Assembly: GCA_023388075.1 (NCBI GenBank)
Contig: JAEWGX010000038.1
Coordinates: forward strand, 1-43,654
DNA length: 43,654 nucleotides
Source: Pseudomonadota bacterium
Lineage (GTDB): Bacteria; Pseudomonadota; Gammaproteobacteria; Burkholderiales; Burkholderiaceae_E
Direction: 5' to 3'
This document shows positions 23,895-32,299 of this stretch, one piece after another. A program made the position numbers and the translations under genes. How positions within the stretch are numbered: position 1 is the first letter of the stretch; every line of letters begins with the position of its first letter. The notes below the pieces were generated by a model. The model was not told the origin of the DNA, ran no database searches, and saw only the letters and a program-made list of their open reading frames with translations.

Positions 23895-24617
23895 TCAGCC
23901 AGCCAGGCCGACGGTCATGCCGCCGCAGACGTAGATGACCTGGCCGGTCACGAAGCCGGCACGGTCGTCGAGCAGGAACGCCGCGGCGTGGGCGATGTCG
24001 TCCGGCGTGCCGAGCCGCCGGACCGGCACGCCCTCCACGATCGCCTTCGTGCGCGGGCTGTCGGCGGGATTGGCGCGGTGGAAGAGCTCCGTGCCGATCG
24101 GCCCCGGCCCGATGGCGTTGACCGTGATGCCGTCCGAGGCGAGCTCGAGCGCCCAGGTCTTCGTCATCCCGATCAGGCCCGCCTTGGTGGCCGCATAGAC
24201 GGTGCGCAGCTCCTTGCCGAGCGCCGCACGGCTGGCGATCCCGACGATGCGGCCGAACCGTGCCGCCCGCATCGCCGGCAGCACCGCCTGCGCGCACTGG
24301 ATGGCACAACGCAGGTTGAGCGACACCACCGCATCGAGGTCCTCGATGGTCACGTCCTCGAGCGATCCGGGACGGACGGTGCCGGCATTGTTGACGACAC
24401 GCGTCGGCGCGTATCGCGCCACCACTTCCGCAAGCGCGTCGCTCGTGGCCGCCGCGTCGGCGAGGTCCACCTCGATGCAGGTCTCTCGCGGCAGCAGCGC
24501 CGCCGGCGGGTCGCGGTCGAGGTTGACCACGGCGTAGCCGTCCTGGACCAGGCGCGTGGCGATGCCGCGGCCGATGCCGCGGCTCGCGCCGGTCACGAGC
24601 ACCGTTCGCTCAGCCAC
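23895..24617 (-). CDS. Short-chain dehydrogenase/reductase (classical SDR)
   Basis: A 240-residue classical SDR. TGASRGIG (9-16) binds the dinucleotide, NNAG is at 76-79, and the catalytic S129, Y141 and K145 are in place (YAATK). R35 after the second strand (NLDRD) gives a mixed signal for NADP or NAD preference. It resembles 3-oxoacyl-ACP reductases, but context points to oxidation or reduction of a small hydroxy-acid or acyl-CoA. It is the last gene of the six-gene AtuA operon. Its GTG start at 24617 lies inside the CMD-fold gene (8-base overlap), with GGAGG 6 bases upstream. Confidence 0.87.
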   Translation of the reverse strand: MAERTVLVTGASRGIGRGIATRLVQDGYAVVNLDRDPPAALLPRETCIEVDLADAAATSDALAEVVARYAPTRVVNNAGTVRPGSLEDVTIEDLDAVVSLNLRCAIQCAQAVLPAMRAARFGRIVGIASRAALGKELRTVYAATKAGLIGMTKTWALELASDGITVNAIGPGPIGTELFHRANPADSPRTKAIVEGVPVRRLGTPDDIAHAAAFLLDDRAGFVTGQVIYVCGGMTVGLAG

Positions 24618-25152
24618 CTGCGCCCTCCTCCAGCGGAATGTCCATGGAATGAAGCACCCGCGAGACGCAGACGTAGAAGCTCGCGGTGAGCGTGAGCTCG
24701 ATGACCTCGGCCTCGCCGAAGCCCTGCCGGCGCAGGCTCTCGATGCAGCCGGCCGAGGCGCCGGGGGCGCGAGTGACCTCGTCGGCGAGCCGCAGCACCG
24801 CCTTCTCGCGCTCGTCGAAGCATGGCGAGGCTTCCCAACCGTCGTTCAGCGCGTCGATCTGCGCCTGGGTCACCCCCGCCGCCAGTGCCATCGGCACGTG
24901 GTGGAACCATTCGTAGCGGGTGCGCGAAACCTGCGATCCGCGAAGGATCAGCAGCTCGCGGATGCGGCGATCGGTCCTGGCCCGCAGTCGCAGGGGCCAG
25001 GCGAAGTCCAGCCATGCGCGCAGCATCTCGGGCGAATGCCCGAGCACGCGGTAGAGGTTCGGGATCTCCCAGCCGCGCGCCCGGACCTCGTCGAACATTG
25101 CCGCCACCGCCGGGTCCGCCGGTTCGAGCGGCAGCATCGGCAGCCGCGGCAT
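24610..25152 (-). CDS. Carboxymuconolactone-decarboxylase-fold protein without active-site cysteines
   Basis: A 180-residue helical protein of the CMD/AhpD superfamily: IPNLYRVLGHSPEMLRAWLDF followed by the core RRIRELLILRGSQVSRTRYEWFHH. The position normally holding Cys-x-x-Cys reads SQVSRTRYEWFHH, so it cannot act as an AhpD-type peroxidase; the Glu and His of the fold remain. ATG 25152 has GAGG 5 bases upstream and sits 17 bases after the second Bug gene. The open frame upstream overlaps that gene and is not used. Members next to dehydrogenases and Bug receptors are common in Burkholderiales but have no established reaction. Confidence 0.78.
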   Translation of the reverse strand: MPRLPMLPLEPADPAVAAMFDEVRARGWEIPNLYRVLGHSPEMLRAWLDFAWPLRLRARTDRRIRELLILRGSQVSRTRYEWFHHVPMALAAGVTQAQIDALNDGWEASPCFDEREKAVLRLADEVTRAPGASAGCIESLRRQGFGEAEVIELTLTASFYVCVSRVLHSMDIPLEEGAGG

Positions 25153-25169
25153 GGGCGCCTCGATTGCGC

Positions 25170-26153
25170 TCAATCGATCTTCGCGCCGGAGGCCTTCACG
25201 ATCGGCGCCCAGCGTTTCACCTCGTCCTGGATCATCGATCCCATCTGCTCGGGCGAGGTATTGCCGACGATGCCGTAGCCCAGGTCGCCCAGGCGCTGCG
25301 TGAAGGCCGGCGCCTGGGCCGCCTGGCGGCCGGCGGCGTTGAGCTTCGCGACAGCGTCCTTCGGCGTGCCGGCCGGAACCACGAGCCCGAACCATACCGT
25401 GGACTCGTAGCCGGGCACGCCGGCTTCGGCCATGGTGGGCAGGTCGGGCAGCGCCGCGTCGCGCTTGGGACCCGTCGTGGCGAGCCCCCGCAGCTTGCCG
25501 CTGCGCGCGTGCGGGACCGAGGAAGGAATGTTGTCGAACATCATGTCGACATGGCCGCCCAGGAGGTCGGTGACGGCCGGGCCGCTCCCCTTGTACGGGA
25601 TGTGGGTGATGTCGAGTCCCATCTTCTGCTTGAACATCTCGCAGGACATGTGAATGGTCGAACCGCTGCCGCTCGAGGCGCAAGTGAGCTTCCCGGGCCG
25701 GGACTTCGCGAGCGCGACCAGCTCCTGTACCGAATTCGCCTTGACCGACGGGTTCACCACCAGCACGTTCGCCACCGAGGCGAGCACGATCACCGGCGCC
25801 AGGTCCTTGTTCGGATCGTACGAAAGCTTGGAAAAGAGCACCGGATTGATGCCGTGCAGGCTGCTTGCCGACATCAGCATGGTGTATCCGTCGGGCGCGG
25901 CGCGCGCCACCATCTCGGCACCGAGGTTGGCGCCTGCGCCCGGATGATTCTCCACCACGACGGTCTGGCCGAGCGCCTTGGTCATCTCGGCGGCGGCCGC
26001 GCGGGCGATGATGTCCGTGGCGCCGCCTGTCGCGTACGGAACGACGAGCCGCAGGGGCTTCGACGGGAATCCCTGCGCCGCTGCCTGGAAAGGCAGCGCA
26101 ACCACGCCGACGACGGCGGCAACGCAGGCGAGCACACCCAGCTTGGTCTTCAT
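25170..26153 (-). CDS. Bug/TctC-family periplasmic solute receptor (second)
   Basis: A 327-residue tripartite tricarboxylate transporter receptor. The signal peptide is residues 1-26, cleaving at QAAA-QGFP. The mature protein begins GFPSKPLRLVVPYATGGATD and continues with NHPGAGANLGAEMVARAAPDGYT, both classic Bug motifs. Such receptors clamp carboxylates through the two backbone loops. No TctA or TctB membrane gene occurs in the window, so it may use a transporter encoded elsewhere or act in sensing. ATG 26153 is preceded by AGGAG. It follows the first Bug gene after 140 bases that contain a strong hairpin. Confidence 0.9.
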   Translation of the reverse strand: MKTKLGVLACVAAVVGVVALPFQAAAQGFPSKPLRLVVPYATGGATDIIARAAAAEMTKALGQTVVVENHPGAGANLGAEMVARAAPDGYTMLMSASSLHGINPVLFSKLSYDPNKDLAPVIVLASVANVLVVNPSVKANSVQELVALAKSRPGKLTCASSGSGSTIHMSCEMFKQKMGLDITHIPYKGSGPAVTDLLGGHVDMMFDNIPSSVPHARSGKLRGLATTGPKRDAALPDLPTMAEAGVPGYESTVWFGLVVPAGTPKDAVAKLNAAGRQAAQAPAFTQRLGDLGYGIVGNTSPEQMGSMIQDEVKRWAPIVKASGAKID

Positions 26154-26225
26154 TCATGTCTCCTGGTGAAGGCTTCGCGGCCGGTCGTCTGCGCGCCCTC
26201 GGCCGGGATGTCGATCCTACCGTAT

Positions 26226-26244
26226 CGGCCCGCCGAGCGGGCCG
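26226..26244. repeat. Intercistronic inverted repeat between the two Bug genes
   Basis: CGGCCCGC and GCGGGCCG pair perfectly (8 bp) around the loop CGA. It lies in the 140-base gap between two genes transcribed on the minus strand. No T-run follows, so an mRNA stability or attenuation element is more likely than a full terminator. Confidence 0.45.
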
Positions 26245-26293
26245 CCAGGCCGGCCGCTTCCGACGGCGCCGCCCGCCGCCGGCCCCGGCGATC

Positions 26294-27274
26294 TCACTCG
26301 GCCACGATGCCCGCGGCCTTGATGATCCTGCCCCACTTGCCGGATTCAGCGGCCTGGAAGGTGGCGAGCTCGGCGGGCGTCGATGAAACCGGCTCCGTAC
26401 CGGTGCTCTCGTAGAACTGCCGGGCTTCAGGGCTCTTCACCGCGGCGACGAGCAGCTCGTTCAGCTTCCCGACCACTGCCTCCGGCGTACCGGCCGGGAC
26501 GTAGGCGCCGAACCAGTAGCCCATTTCGTAGCCCTTCACGCCGGCCTCGTCGATCGTCGGCACGTCCGGGGCGAGGGGCGAGCGTTTGCGGCTCGAGACG
26601 CCGAGGGCGCGCAGCTTGCCGCTCTTCACCTGCGGAAGCCCGGTTGCCGCGTCGGTGATCATCATGTCGATCTGTCCGCCGAGGAGGTCCGCGACACCCA
26701 TGGGATTGCTCTTGTACGGCACATGGACCAGCTTCACGTCGGCCATCTGCTGGAACAGCTCGCCGGCGATCCGGCTGGAGGAGCTGCCGCTTCCGAACGT
26801 GCGCTTGCCGGGCTCACGCTTGGCGAGCTCGATGAACTCGCCGACGGTGCGTACCGGAAGGTTCGGGTTGACCACCATGATCTGGCCGCCGGTGCCGAGG
26901 AGCGTGATCGGCTGGAAATCCTTCACCGGGTCGTAGGGCAGCTTCTTGTAGAGATGCTCGTTCGCCGCATGGGTGGTGTTGGTGGTGATGAGCACGGTGT
27001 ACCCGTCGGCCGGCGCGCGGGCCGCCGCCTGCGCGGCGATGAAGCCGGAGGCGCCGGGCCGGTTGTCGACCACCACCGGCTGCTTCGTCTGCGCGGTGAG
27101 CGACTGCCCGATCGCGCGCGCGAGCTGGTCGGTTGCGCTGCCCGCGGCAAACGGCACGAGGAACGTGACGCTCTTCTCGGGGAATCCCTGCGCGCCGGCA
27201 GGACCCGCGAGGCAGGCGCCAAGGGCCATCGCCGCGGCGATGGTGCGCAAGGAAGGACGGAACATGAATGTCAT
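26294..27274 (-). CDS. Bug/TctC-family periplasmic solute receptor (first)
   Basis: A 326-residue Bug receptor with a signal peptide (residues 1-28, PAGA-QGFP). It has the motifs FPEKSVTFLVPFAAGSATDQLAR and DNRPGASGFIAAQAAARAPADGYT. The two receptors of this operon are clearly divergent from each other, so they probably recognise different ligands rather than being a fresh duplication. ATG 27274 has GGAG 7 bases upstream and overlaps the stop of the AtuA small-subunit gene as ATGA. That direct coupling ties the receptor to AtuA-type acyl-CoA metabolism. A second in-frame ATG three codons later is possible. Confidence 0.9.
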   Translation of the reverse strand: MTFMFRPSLRTIAAAMALGACLAGPAGAQGFPEKSVTFLVPFAAGSATDQLARAIGQSLTAQTKQPVVVDNRPGASGFIAAQAAARAPADGYTVLITTNTTHAANEHLYKKLPYDPVKDFQPITLLGTGGQIMVVNPNLPVRTVGEFIELAKREPGKRTFGSGSSSSRIAGELFQQMADVKLVHVPYKSNPMGVADLLGGQIDMMITDAATGLPQVKSGKLRALGVSSRKRSPLAPDVPTIDEAGVKGYEMGYWFGAYVPAGTPEAVVGKLNELLVAAVKSPEARQFYESTGTEPVSSTPAELATFQAAESGKWGRIIKAAGIVAE

Positions 27275-27702
27275 CGTTGGTCTCCGGTGGGGTTGGTATC
27301 CTGGTTGGAAGGGCGCGGCACGCCCTCGTCCGCTTCGATTCCCGCGCCTCCCGACAGCAGCGGGACCAGGTCCTGCGGCACCCGCACCCGCAGGTCGAGC
27401 AGCAGGAACGAAAGCGCCTTGCCGTGGCTGTCGAGGTTCAGGGAGTCGTTCACACCGCCGTCCAGCACGCCGTCCATCACGAAGTTGAGGGCGCACAGCC
27501 TGGGCAGGAGATAGCGGGTGACCGCCTGGGGCCGGCGGAAGGCGAAGCGCTCCGACACTGCCTGCTCGGTCACCTGCTCGACCAGGATCGGCCAGAACGC
27601 CTCGCGGTAGGCGATCACGCTGATGCTGCTGCGATCGCCCTTGTCGCCGGTCCGGCCATGGGCCAGGCGACGCAGCGGGACCAGCCGATTCCGGGAGCTC
27701 AT
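27271..27702 (-). CDS. AtuA-related small subunit (AtuA C-terminal-like domain)
   Basis: A 143-residue protein starting RLVPLRRLAHGRTGDKGDRSSISVIAY. The HGRTGDKGD block is the hallmark of the domain found at the C-terminus of full-length AtuA proteins, here encoded as a separate gene. The end (residues 115-143) is variable and probably disordered. Both ends overlap neighbours by ATGA: ATG 27702 with the AtuA stop, and its own stop with the first Bug gene. The split arrangement implies that the two proteins form one complex. AtuA and AtuE-type proteins work in acyclic terpene or acyl-CoA catabolism, but no reaction has been shown for this class. Confidence 0.8.
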   Translation of the reverse strand: MSSRNRLVPLRRLAHGRTGDKGDRSSISVIAYREAFWPILVEQVTEQAVSERFAFRRPQAVTRYLLPRLCALNFVMDGVLDGGVNDSLNLDSHGKALSFLLLDLRVRVPQDLVPLLSGGAGIEADEGVPRPSNQDTNPTGDQR

Positions 27703-29048
27703 GGCGCCAGCATCCGATAGGAGGTCACCACCCGCTCGCGCGGCACGAAGCACGACAGCGTGCGCAGCCTCGGGCGGATCGAGGCGCGCACCCCTCCGCC
27801 GCCGGCCGGGCCGCAGGTGTAGAGGGTCGTGAGCTCCCGGCAGATGCGCTCGGCCTCGTCGCGCACGGGCGGCGCGCCGGCGATGCGCAAGCGCACGTCG
27901 CGCCCATCGCCGACGGCCGTCGACTCCAGCAGCCGGCCCCCGTCATCGGCGAGGATGCTCACCACGCCGATCAGGTCGATCCTCAACGGCACGCCGCTCA
28001 GGCGCTTCCTGAGGATGTCCGCCGCCAGCCTAGCCCGCCGCTCCGCGCCGGCTCCGGCGTAGGAGATCTCCGCCTCGGCCAGCCATCCGCCTTCATGGAA
28101 GACGTTCACCTTGAGGGTGTCGGGTCGCGGGTGCCCCCTCACGCCGGTCAGCGCCACGCGATCGGTGCCGACCTCGCTCACCTGCGCCTCGCCGAGGTCG
28201 GCGACGACGTCGGGCGTCAGGTAGGCCGCGGGGTCGTGAACCTCGTAGAGGAGCTGCTCCTTCACTGTCTGCAGCGTCACCATCCCGCCCGTCCCGTCGG
28301 CCTTTGAAATCACCGCGTTTCCGTCCGGATCCAGCGTGGCGATCGGATAGCCCACCGACGCCAGGTCCGGCACGTCCTTGTAGCCGGGGTCGGCAAAGTA
28401 GCCGCCGGTGACCTGGGCGCCGCACTCGAGCAGGTGACCTGCCATCGTCGCGCGCGCGATGCGATCCCAATCGAGCGCCGACCAGCCGAAGTGCCATCGC
28501 GCCGGCGCGACCGCCAAGGTCGGATCCGCGATCCTGCCGGCCACGACGATCTCCGCGCCGGCGTCGAGCGCGTCGACGAGGGCGTCGGCACCGATGTACG
28601 CATTCGCGCTCACGATCTCGGCCCGCTCCAGAGATTCACCGAGGTGCGCCTTCAGCATGTCGCGGTGCTCGGGCCCGGACAGGTCGTCGCCGGTGACGAC
28701 GGCAATGCGTGGCGCGCGCAGCCCCAGCTCCCGGGCCAGGTCGGCGATGCGCCGCGCGGCGCCCCCCGGATTGGCCGCGCCGAAGTTGCCGATGATCCGG
28801 ATCCCATGGCGCAGGCACTCCGCGAGGACCGGCCGCAGCAGCGAGTCGAGTTGCGGCTCGTAGCCGCCGGCGGGATCGCCGTGCCGCCTGAGCTGCGCCA
28901 GCGCGAGCGTGCGTTCGGCCAGGGTCTCGAAGACGAGGCAGGCGGCTCCGCCGCGTTTCACCAGCGTACGGACGACGGGTTCGGCGACGTCCGTGCGATC
29001 GCCGGAAAAGCCGGCGGCGCAACCGATGTTGAGCGGCGTTGAAGCCAT
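27699..29048 (-). CDS. AtuA-family protein (DUF1446 core)
   Basis: A 449-residue protein matching the DUF1446/AtuA core. The opening is LNIGCAAGFSGDRTDVAEPVV, and IIGNFGAANPGGAARRIADLARELG, GADALVDALDAGAEIVVAGRIADPTLAVAP and GGYFADPGYKDVPDLA are highly characteristic. The Gly-rich blocks suggest a nucleotide- or CoA-binding fold. In Pseudomonas AtuA is part of acyclic terpene (citronellol) utilisation; the wider family is found with many acyl-CoA pathways. It is the first gene of a six-gene operon, divergent from a LysR gene. ATG 29048 has GAGGAG close upstream. It lacks the C-terminal domain present in long AtuA proteins, which is supplied by the next gene. Confidence 0.87.
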   Translation of the reverse strand: MASTPLNIGCAAGFSGDRTDVAEPVVRTLVKRGGAACLVFETLAERTLALAQLRRHGDPAGGYEPQLDSLLRPVLAECLRHGIRIIGNFGAANPGGAARRIADLARELGLRAPRIAVVTGDDLSGPEHRDMLKAHLGESLERAEIVSANAYIGADALVDALDAGAEIVVAGRIADPTLAVAPARWHFGWSALDWDRIARATMAGHLLECGAQVTGGYFADPGYKDVPDLASVGYPIATLDPDGNAVISKADGTGGMVTLQTVKEQLLYEVHDPAAYLTPDVVADLGEAQVSEVGTDRVALTGVRGHPRPDTLKVNVFHEGGWLAEAEISYAGAGAERRARLAADILRKRLSGVPLRIDLIGVVSILADDGGRLLESTAVGDGRDVRLRIAGAPPVRDEAERICRELTTLYTCGPAGGGGVRASIRPRLRTLSCFVPRERVVTSYRMLAP

Positions 29049-29113
29049 GGATCTCCTCTCGACCTCGGCGCGATTCATGGCGAATCGACCGAACCCGTGA
29101 GACCTAAGGCGCG

Positions 29114-29152
29114 ACGACTCATCTGTACAATTCAATCTTTGGGACGACTTAT
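29114..29152. promoter_or_regulatory. Candidate LysR site: two ACGACT(C/T)AT direct repeats and a -10 box
   Basis: ACGACTCAT (29114-29122) and ACGACTTAT (29144-29152) repeat exactly 30 bases apart, about three helical turns, within the 115-base gap between AtuA and LysR starts. TACAAT at 29126-29131 could be a -10 element for the LysR gene. Two equally phased half-sites suit a LysR tetramer; the assignment is inference. Confidence 0.45.
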
Positions 29153-29163
29153 CGAATCCACCG

Positions 29164-30069
29164 ATGAATATCTCGGCGCGCGACCTGCGTGCAGTGCTCG
29201 CGCTCGTCGACGAGGGCAGCTTCACCGCTGCCGCGCGCCGGCTGCACCTGTCCCAGTCCGCTTTCAGCACGCTGGTCCAGGGCATCGAGTCGGCCTTGGG
29301 CGCGCGCCTGTTCGATCGCAGCACGCGCCGCGTCCAGCTCACGCCCGATGGCGAGATCTTCGAGCGATCGGCGCGTCGGGTGCTGCAGGACCTCGATGGC
29401 CTGGTGGACGACTTCCGCGCGCATGCGCAGATGCACAAGGGACGCGTCTCGCTGGCGGCACTGCCGTCGCTTTCGGCGGGATGGCTCCCGGGCGTCCTCG
29501 CCCGGTTCCGCGGCCGGTTTCCCGGGATCGAGCTGGTGATGTTCGACGCGCTGTCGGACCAGTGCCTCGCCCTGCTTCGCGGCGGACAGGTGGAGCTGGC
29601 CCTCGCTTCCGCCGGCCCCGATGAAGTGGACCTGGCCACGACGACCCTGTGCACCGACCGGTTCAACCTGGTCTGCCCGCGCGGACATCCGCTCGCCGGG
29701 CGGGTGGCCCTGCGGGTGGAAGACCTCGCGGCCTATCCGTTCATCCACCTCGCCCGGAACAGCAGCGTGAGGCAGCACCTGGACGCGGCGTTCCACCCGC
29801 AGCAGTTGCGCGCGGTGGCGGAGGTGGAGCATCTCGCCACCGTCGCCGGCCTGGTCGAAGCGGGGCTGGGAATCACGGTCGTCCCCGAGCTGACGCTGTT
29901 CCACTTCAGGCGGCCGGGCCTGGTGATCAGGCCGGTCACCCTGCCGGGGCTGGTGCGCCGGATCTTCATCGTGAAGCAACGCAACCGCTCGCTGTCCTCG
30001 GCCGCGCAGGCGCTGCACGACCTGATGTTGGCGATGCGCCCGCGGCCGGCGAGGACTCGACGAACCTGA
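29164..30069 (+). CDS. LysR-family transcriptional regulator of the AtuA operon
   Basis: A 301-residue LysR protein: HTH at residues 3-62 (RDLRAVLALVDEGSFTAAARRLHLSQSAFSTLVQGIE pattern), then an effector domain from residue 92 starting RVSLAALPSLSAGWLPGVL. It is divergent from the AtuA operon, 115 bases away, and is therefore its likely activator, responding to an intermediate of the pathway. ATG 29164 gives the standard LysR N-terminus. The last residues are Arg-rich. It is convergent with the YeeE/YedE gene, 27 bases apart, without a visible terminator. Confidence 0.88.
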   Translation: MNISARDLRAVLALVDEGSFTAAARRLHLSQSAFSTLVQGIESALGARLFDRSTRRVQLTPDGEIFERSARRVLQDLDGLVDDFRAHAQMHKGRVSLAALPSLSAGWLPGVLARFRGRFPGIELVMFDALSDQCLALLRGGQVELALASAGPDEVDLATTTLCTDRFNLVCPRGHPLAGRVALRVEDLAAYPFIHLARNSSVRQHLDAAFHPQQLRAVAEVEHLATVAGLVEAGLGITVVPELTLFHFRRPGLVIRPVTLPGLVRRIFIVKQRNRSLSSAAQALHDLMLAMRPRPARTRRT

Positions 30070-30096
30070 CTTTGGCCGGCGCGGTGGTGTCGAGCG

Positions 30097-31401
30097 CTAT
30101 GCCGCCGCTGCACCGGACCGGGCGGGTCGCCCGGCGCCCGGCGGCAGGCGCTTGCGCAGCCCCATGCCGAGCAGCATGCCCAGCGTGCAGAACAACCAGA
30201 ACACCCAGCCCGAGGCGGCGCCTGCCATGATGCCGGACAGCAGCGTGCCGACGGTGCAACCGAGCGCGACCATGGCGCCCCACCCCATCAGGACGCCACC
30301 GGCCAGGTTGCGCGCGATGGCCCCCGCGGTCGGCCACGTGGGGCGGAAATCGCCGGCCACCAGCGCCGAGGCGAAGGCGGCCAGCACCAGGCCGGCGACG
30401 AAGACGCCGTTCTCGGAGAGGATCGCATCCTTGATCACGGTGGCGCAGCCGGAGAAGCCGTCGAGCCCCTCTAGTCGCGCCGGCAGCAGGGACGCCGCAT
30501 CCGCCATGGTGCGCGAGAGACTGCCCAGCTCGGCGGTCACGCCGAGCGGGCCCACGCGGAAATAGGCGATGACCCCCAGCATCCCGATCAGGCAGCCACC
30601 GACGTAGGTTGGCCAGCGCCGTCGCCAGAGCGCCTCGGTCAGCGTCGGCGCGGGCGCTTCGGCCGGCTGGCGGCGCGAGAAGCGCACGAGCAGCCAGGCG
30701 ACGAGCGAGAGCGCCGCGAGCTGCAGCAGCACCGAGGCGCCGTATCCCGCGAACGCCGGCAACCACACCACCGGGGCCGCCTGCACCGCCCCCAGGTAGA
30801 GGGCGTTCCAGGTGAGGAACCCGAGGGCGAAGCCCGCGAGCGCCCCGAGCAGCGCGAACGGCGATGCGGTGGCGCCCTCGCCGAGCCGATAGAGATGCGC
30901 GCTGATGCACGAGCCGGACAAAGCCATGCCGACACCGAAGGCGCCGGCACCGGCCGCGAGCACCCAGCTGACCGGGCCGATGTGCGCGTCGGGAGGGAGC
31001 CGGCCGACGCCGGGATCCGGGAGGAAGGCGCCGAACACGGCGTGATAGCCGAGCGTGCCGACCGCAAGCGCCGCCACCAGGCCGAGCAGACCGCGCGCGT
31101 CCCGGCGCTCGAAGAAGTCGCGGCTGATGCAGAAGAAGCAGAACCGCGATCGCTGCAGCAGCAGGCCGAACACGGCGCCGAGCACGAGCGAGATCGCGAG
31201 CGGACCGCCGCCCGCCCCCCCCGCGGCAAGATGGAACGCCCAGAGCACGATGCCGGTCGCGACGATCGCCGCGGCGACAAGGGCGGCCCGTGGCGGACGC
31301 GGCAGGGCGGCGCCCTGCCCACCCGCTTCGGTCAAGGACCGCGACGGACCGACCCCGAGGGCCGGCCCGTCGGTGAGGGGCTCGTGCAGCCTACTTGCCA
31401 C
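30097..31401 (-). CDS. YeeE/YedE-family transporter (thiosulfate/sulfur compound uptake)
   Basis: A 434-residue polytopic membrane protein with around ten helices in two homologous halves. The conserved cysteines that define the family are present: SGSCISAHLYRLGEG in the first half, and GFSGCATVIKDAILSENG and ALGCTVGTLLSGI in the second. YeeE/YedE proteins import thiosulfate by passing it along these cysteines. The putative GTG start at 31401 overlaps the rhodanese gene by 11 bases, which indicates coupling; a later start near residue 23 is possible because the first 35 residues are not conserved in look. With the exported rhodanese encoded just upstream, a role in thiosulfate or persulfide trafficking is likely. 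Confidence 0.85.
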   Translation of the reverse strand: MASRLHEPLTDGPALGVGPSRSLTEAGGQGAALPRPPRAALVAAAIVATGIVLWAFHLAAGGAGGGPLAISLVLGAVFGLLLQRSRFCFFCISRDFFERRDARGLLGLVAALAVGTLGYHAVFGAFLPDPGVGRLPPDAHIGPVSWVLAAGAGAFGVGMALSGSCISAHLYRLGEGATASPFALLGALAGFALGFLTWNALYLGAVQAAPVVWLPAFAGYGASVLLQLAALSLVAWLLVRFSRRQPAEAPAPTLTEALWRRRWPTYVGGCLIGMLGVIAYFRVGPLGVTAELGSLSRTMADAASLLPARLEGLDGFSGCATVIKDAILSENGVFVAGLVLAAFASALVAGDFRPTWPTAGAIARNLAGGVLMGWGAMVALGCTVGTLLSGIMAGAASGWVFWLFCTLGMLLGMGLRKRLPPGAGRPARSGAAAA

Positions 31402-32299
31402 CCCAGACGGTACCGGCGTTGTTCACCACCGGCACGCCCACGCTGTTGCCATACTCGGTCCAGGAGCCATCGTAGTTGCGCACGTCGTAACCGAGGATCT
31501 TCTTCAGCGCGAACCAGGTATGCGAGGAACGCTCGCCGATCCGGCAGTAGGTGATCACGGGCTTGCTGCCGTCGATGCCCACCGCGGCGTAGACCTTGCG
31601 CAGCTCGTCCTTCGACTTGAACGTGCCGTCGGCGGCGACCGCCTGCCCCCAGGGCACGTTCACCGCGCCGGGAATGTGGCCCGCTCTCACGGCCAGCTCC
31701 TGTACGCCCTGCGGCGCGAAGACCTTGCCGTTGTATTCGTCCGCGGAGCGGATGTCGACGAGCTTCGCGTCGCTGCGCTGCTCCGCGGCGGCGAGCACGT
31801 CGGGCAGGCGGGCGCGCAGGGCGGTATTGGCCGGCTTCACGGTGACGTTGCCGGGCGCCTGGGCTCGCGCCCGGACGTCCAGCGGACGCTTCTCGGCTTC
31901 CCACTTGGCCCGGCCACCGTCGAGAAGCTTGACGTTCTCGATGCCGTAGATGTCAAAGATCCACGCGCCCCAGGCGGCGAACCAGTTGTTGGTGTCGCCG
32001 TAGATCACCGTGGTCGAGTCGGCGTTGATGCCGGCCTGCTGGAGGAGCTTCTGGAAGCTCTCCGGCGAGGCGATGTCACGCCTGACCGGATCGACCAGGT
32101 CGCGATGCCAGCTCAGGTTGGTCGCACCGGGAATATGGCCGCGCTCGTAGACACCGGGATTGACGCTGACCTCGACGACGCGGACCTTCGGATCGGCGAG
32201 GTTCTTCTCCAGCCAGTCGGTGCTGACGAGGAAGTCGCTGGCATGAAGGGTTCCGGACAGCAGAACGCCTGCTGCCAGCACGATGCTCCTGATGGACAT
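31391..32299 (-). CDS. Exported tandem-domain thiosulfate sulfurtransferase (rhodanese)
   Basis: A 302-residue protein with a signal peptide (residues 1-20, LHA-SDF) and two rhodanese domains at about 24-140 and 165-290. The active cysteine is C252 in YCRIGERSSHTWF, a six-residue loop typical of thiosulfate sulfurtransferases. The equivalent position in the first domain is D102 (YGDTNNWF), so that half is structural, as in bovine rhodanese. The enzyme should move sulfane sulfur from thiosulfate to an acceptor in the periplasm. ATG 32299 has TGGAG 6 bases upstream; the open frame extends 39 codons further without a ribosome-binding site. It overlaps the YeeE/YedE gene downstream. Confidence 0.88.
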   Translation of the reverse strand: MSIRSIVLAAGVLLSGTLHASDFLVSTDWLEKNLADPKVRVVEVSVNPGVYERGHIPGATNLSWHRDLVDPVRRDIASPESFQKLLQQAGINADSTTVIYGDTNNWFAAWGAWIFDIYGIENVKLLDGGRAKWEAEKRPLDVRARAQAPGNVTVKPANTALRARLPDVLAAAEQRSDAKLVDIRSADEYNGKVFAPQGVQELAVRAGHIPGAVNVPWGQAVAADGTFKSKDELRKVYAAVGIDGSKPVITYCRIGERSSHTWFALKKILGYDVRNYDGSWTEYGNSVGVPVVNNAGTVWGGK

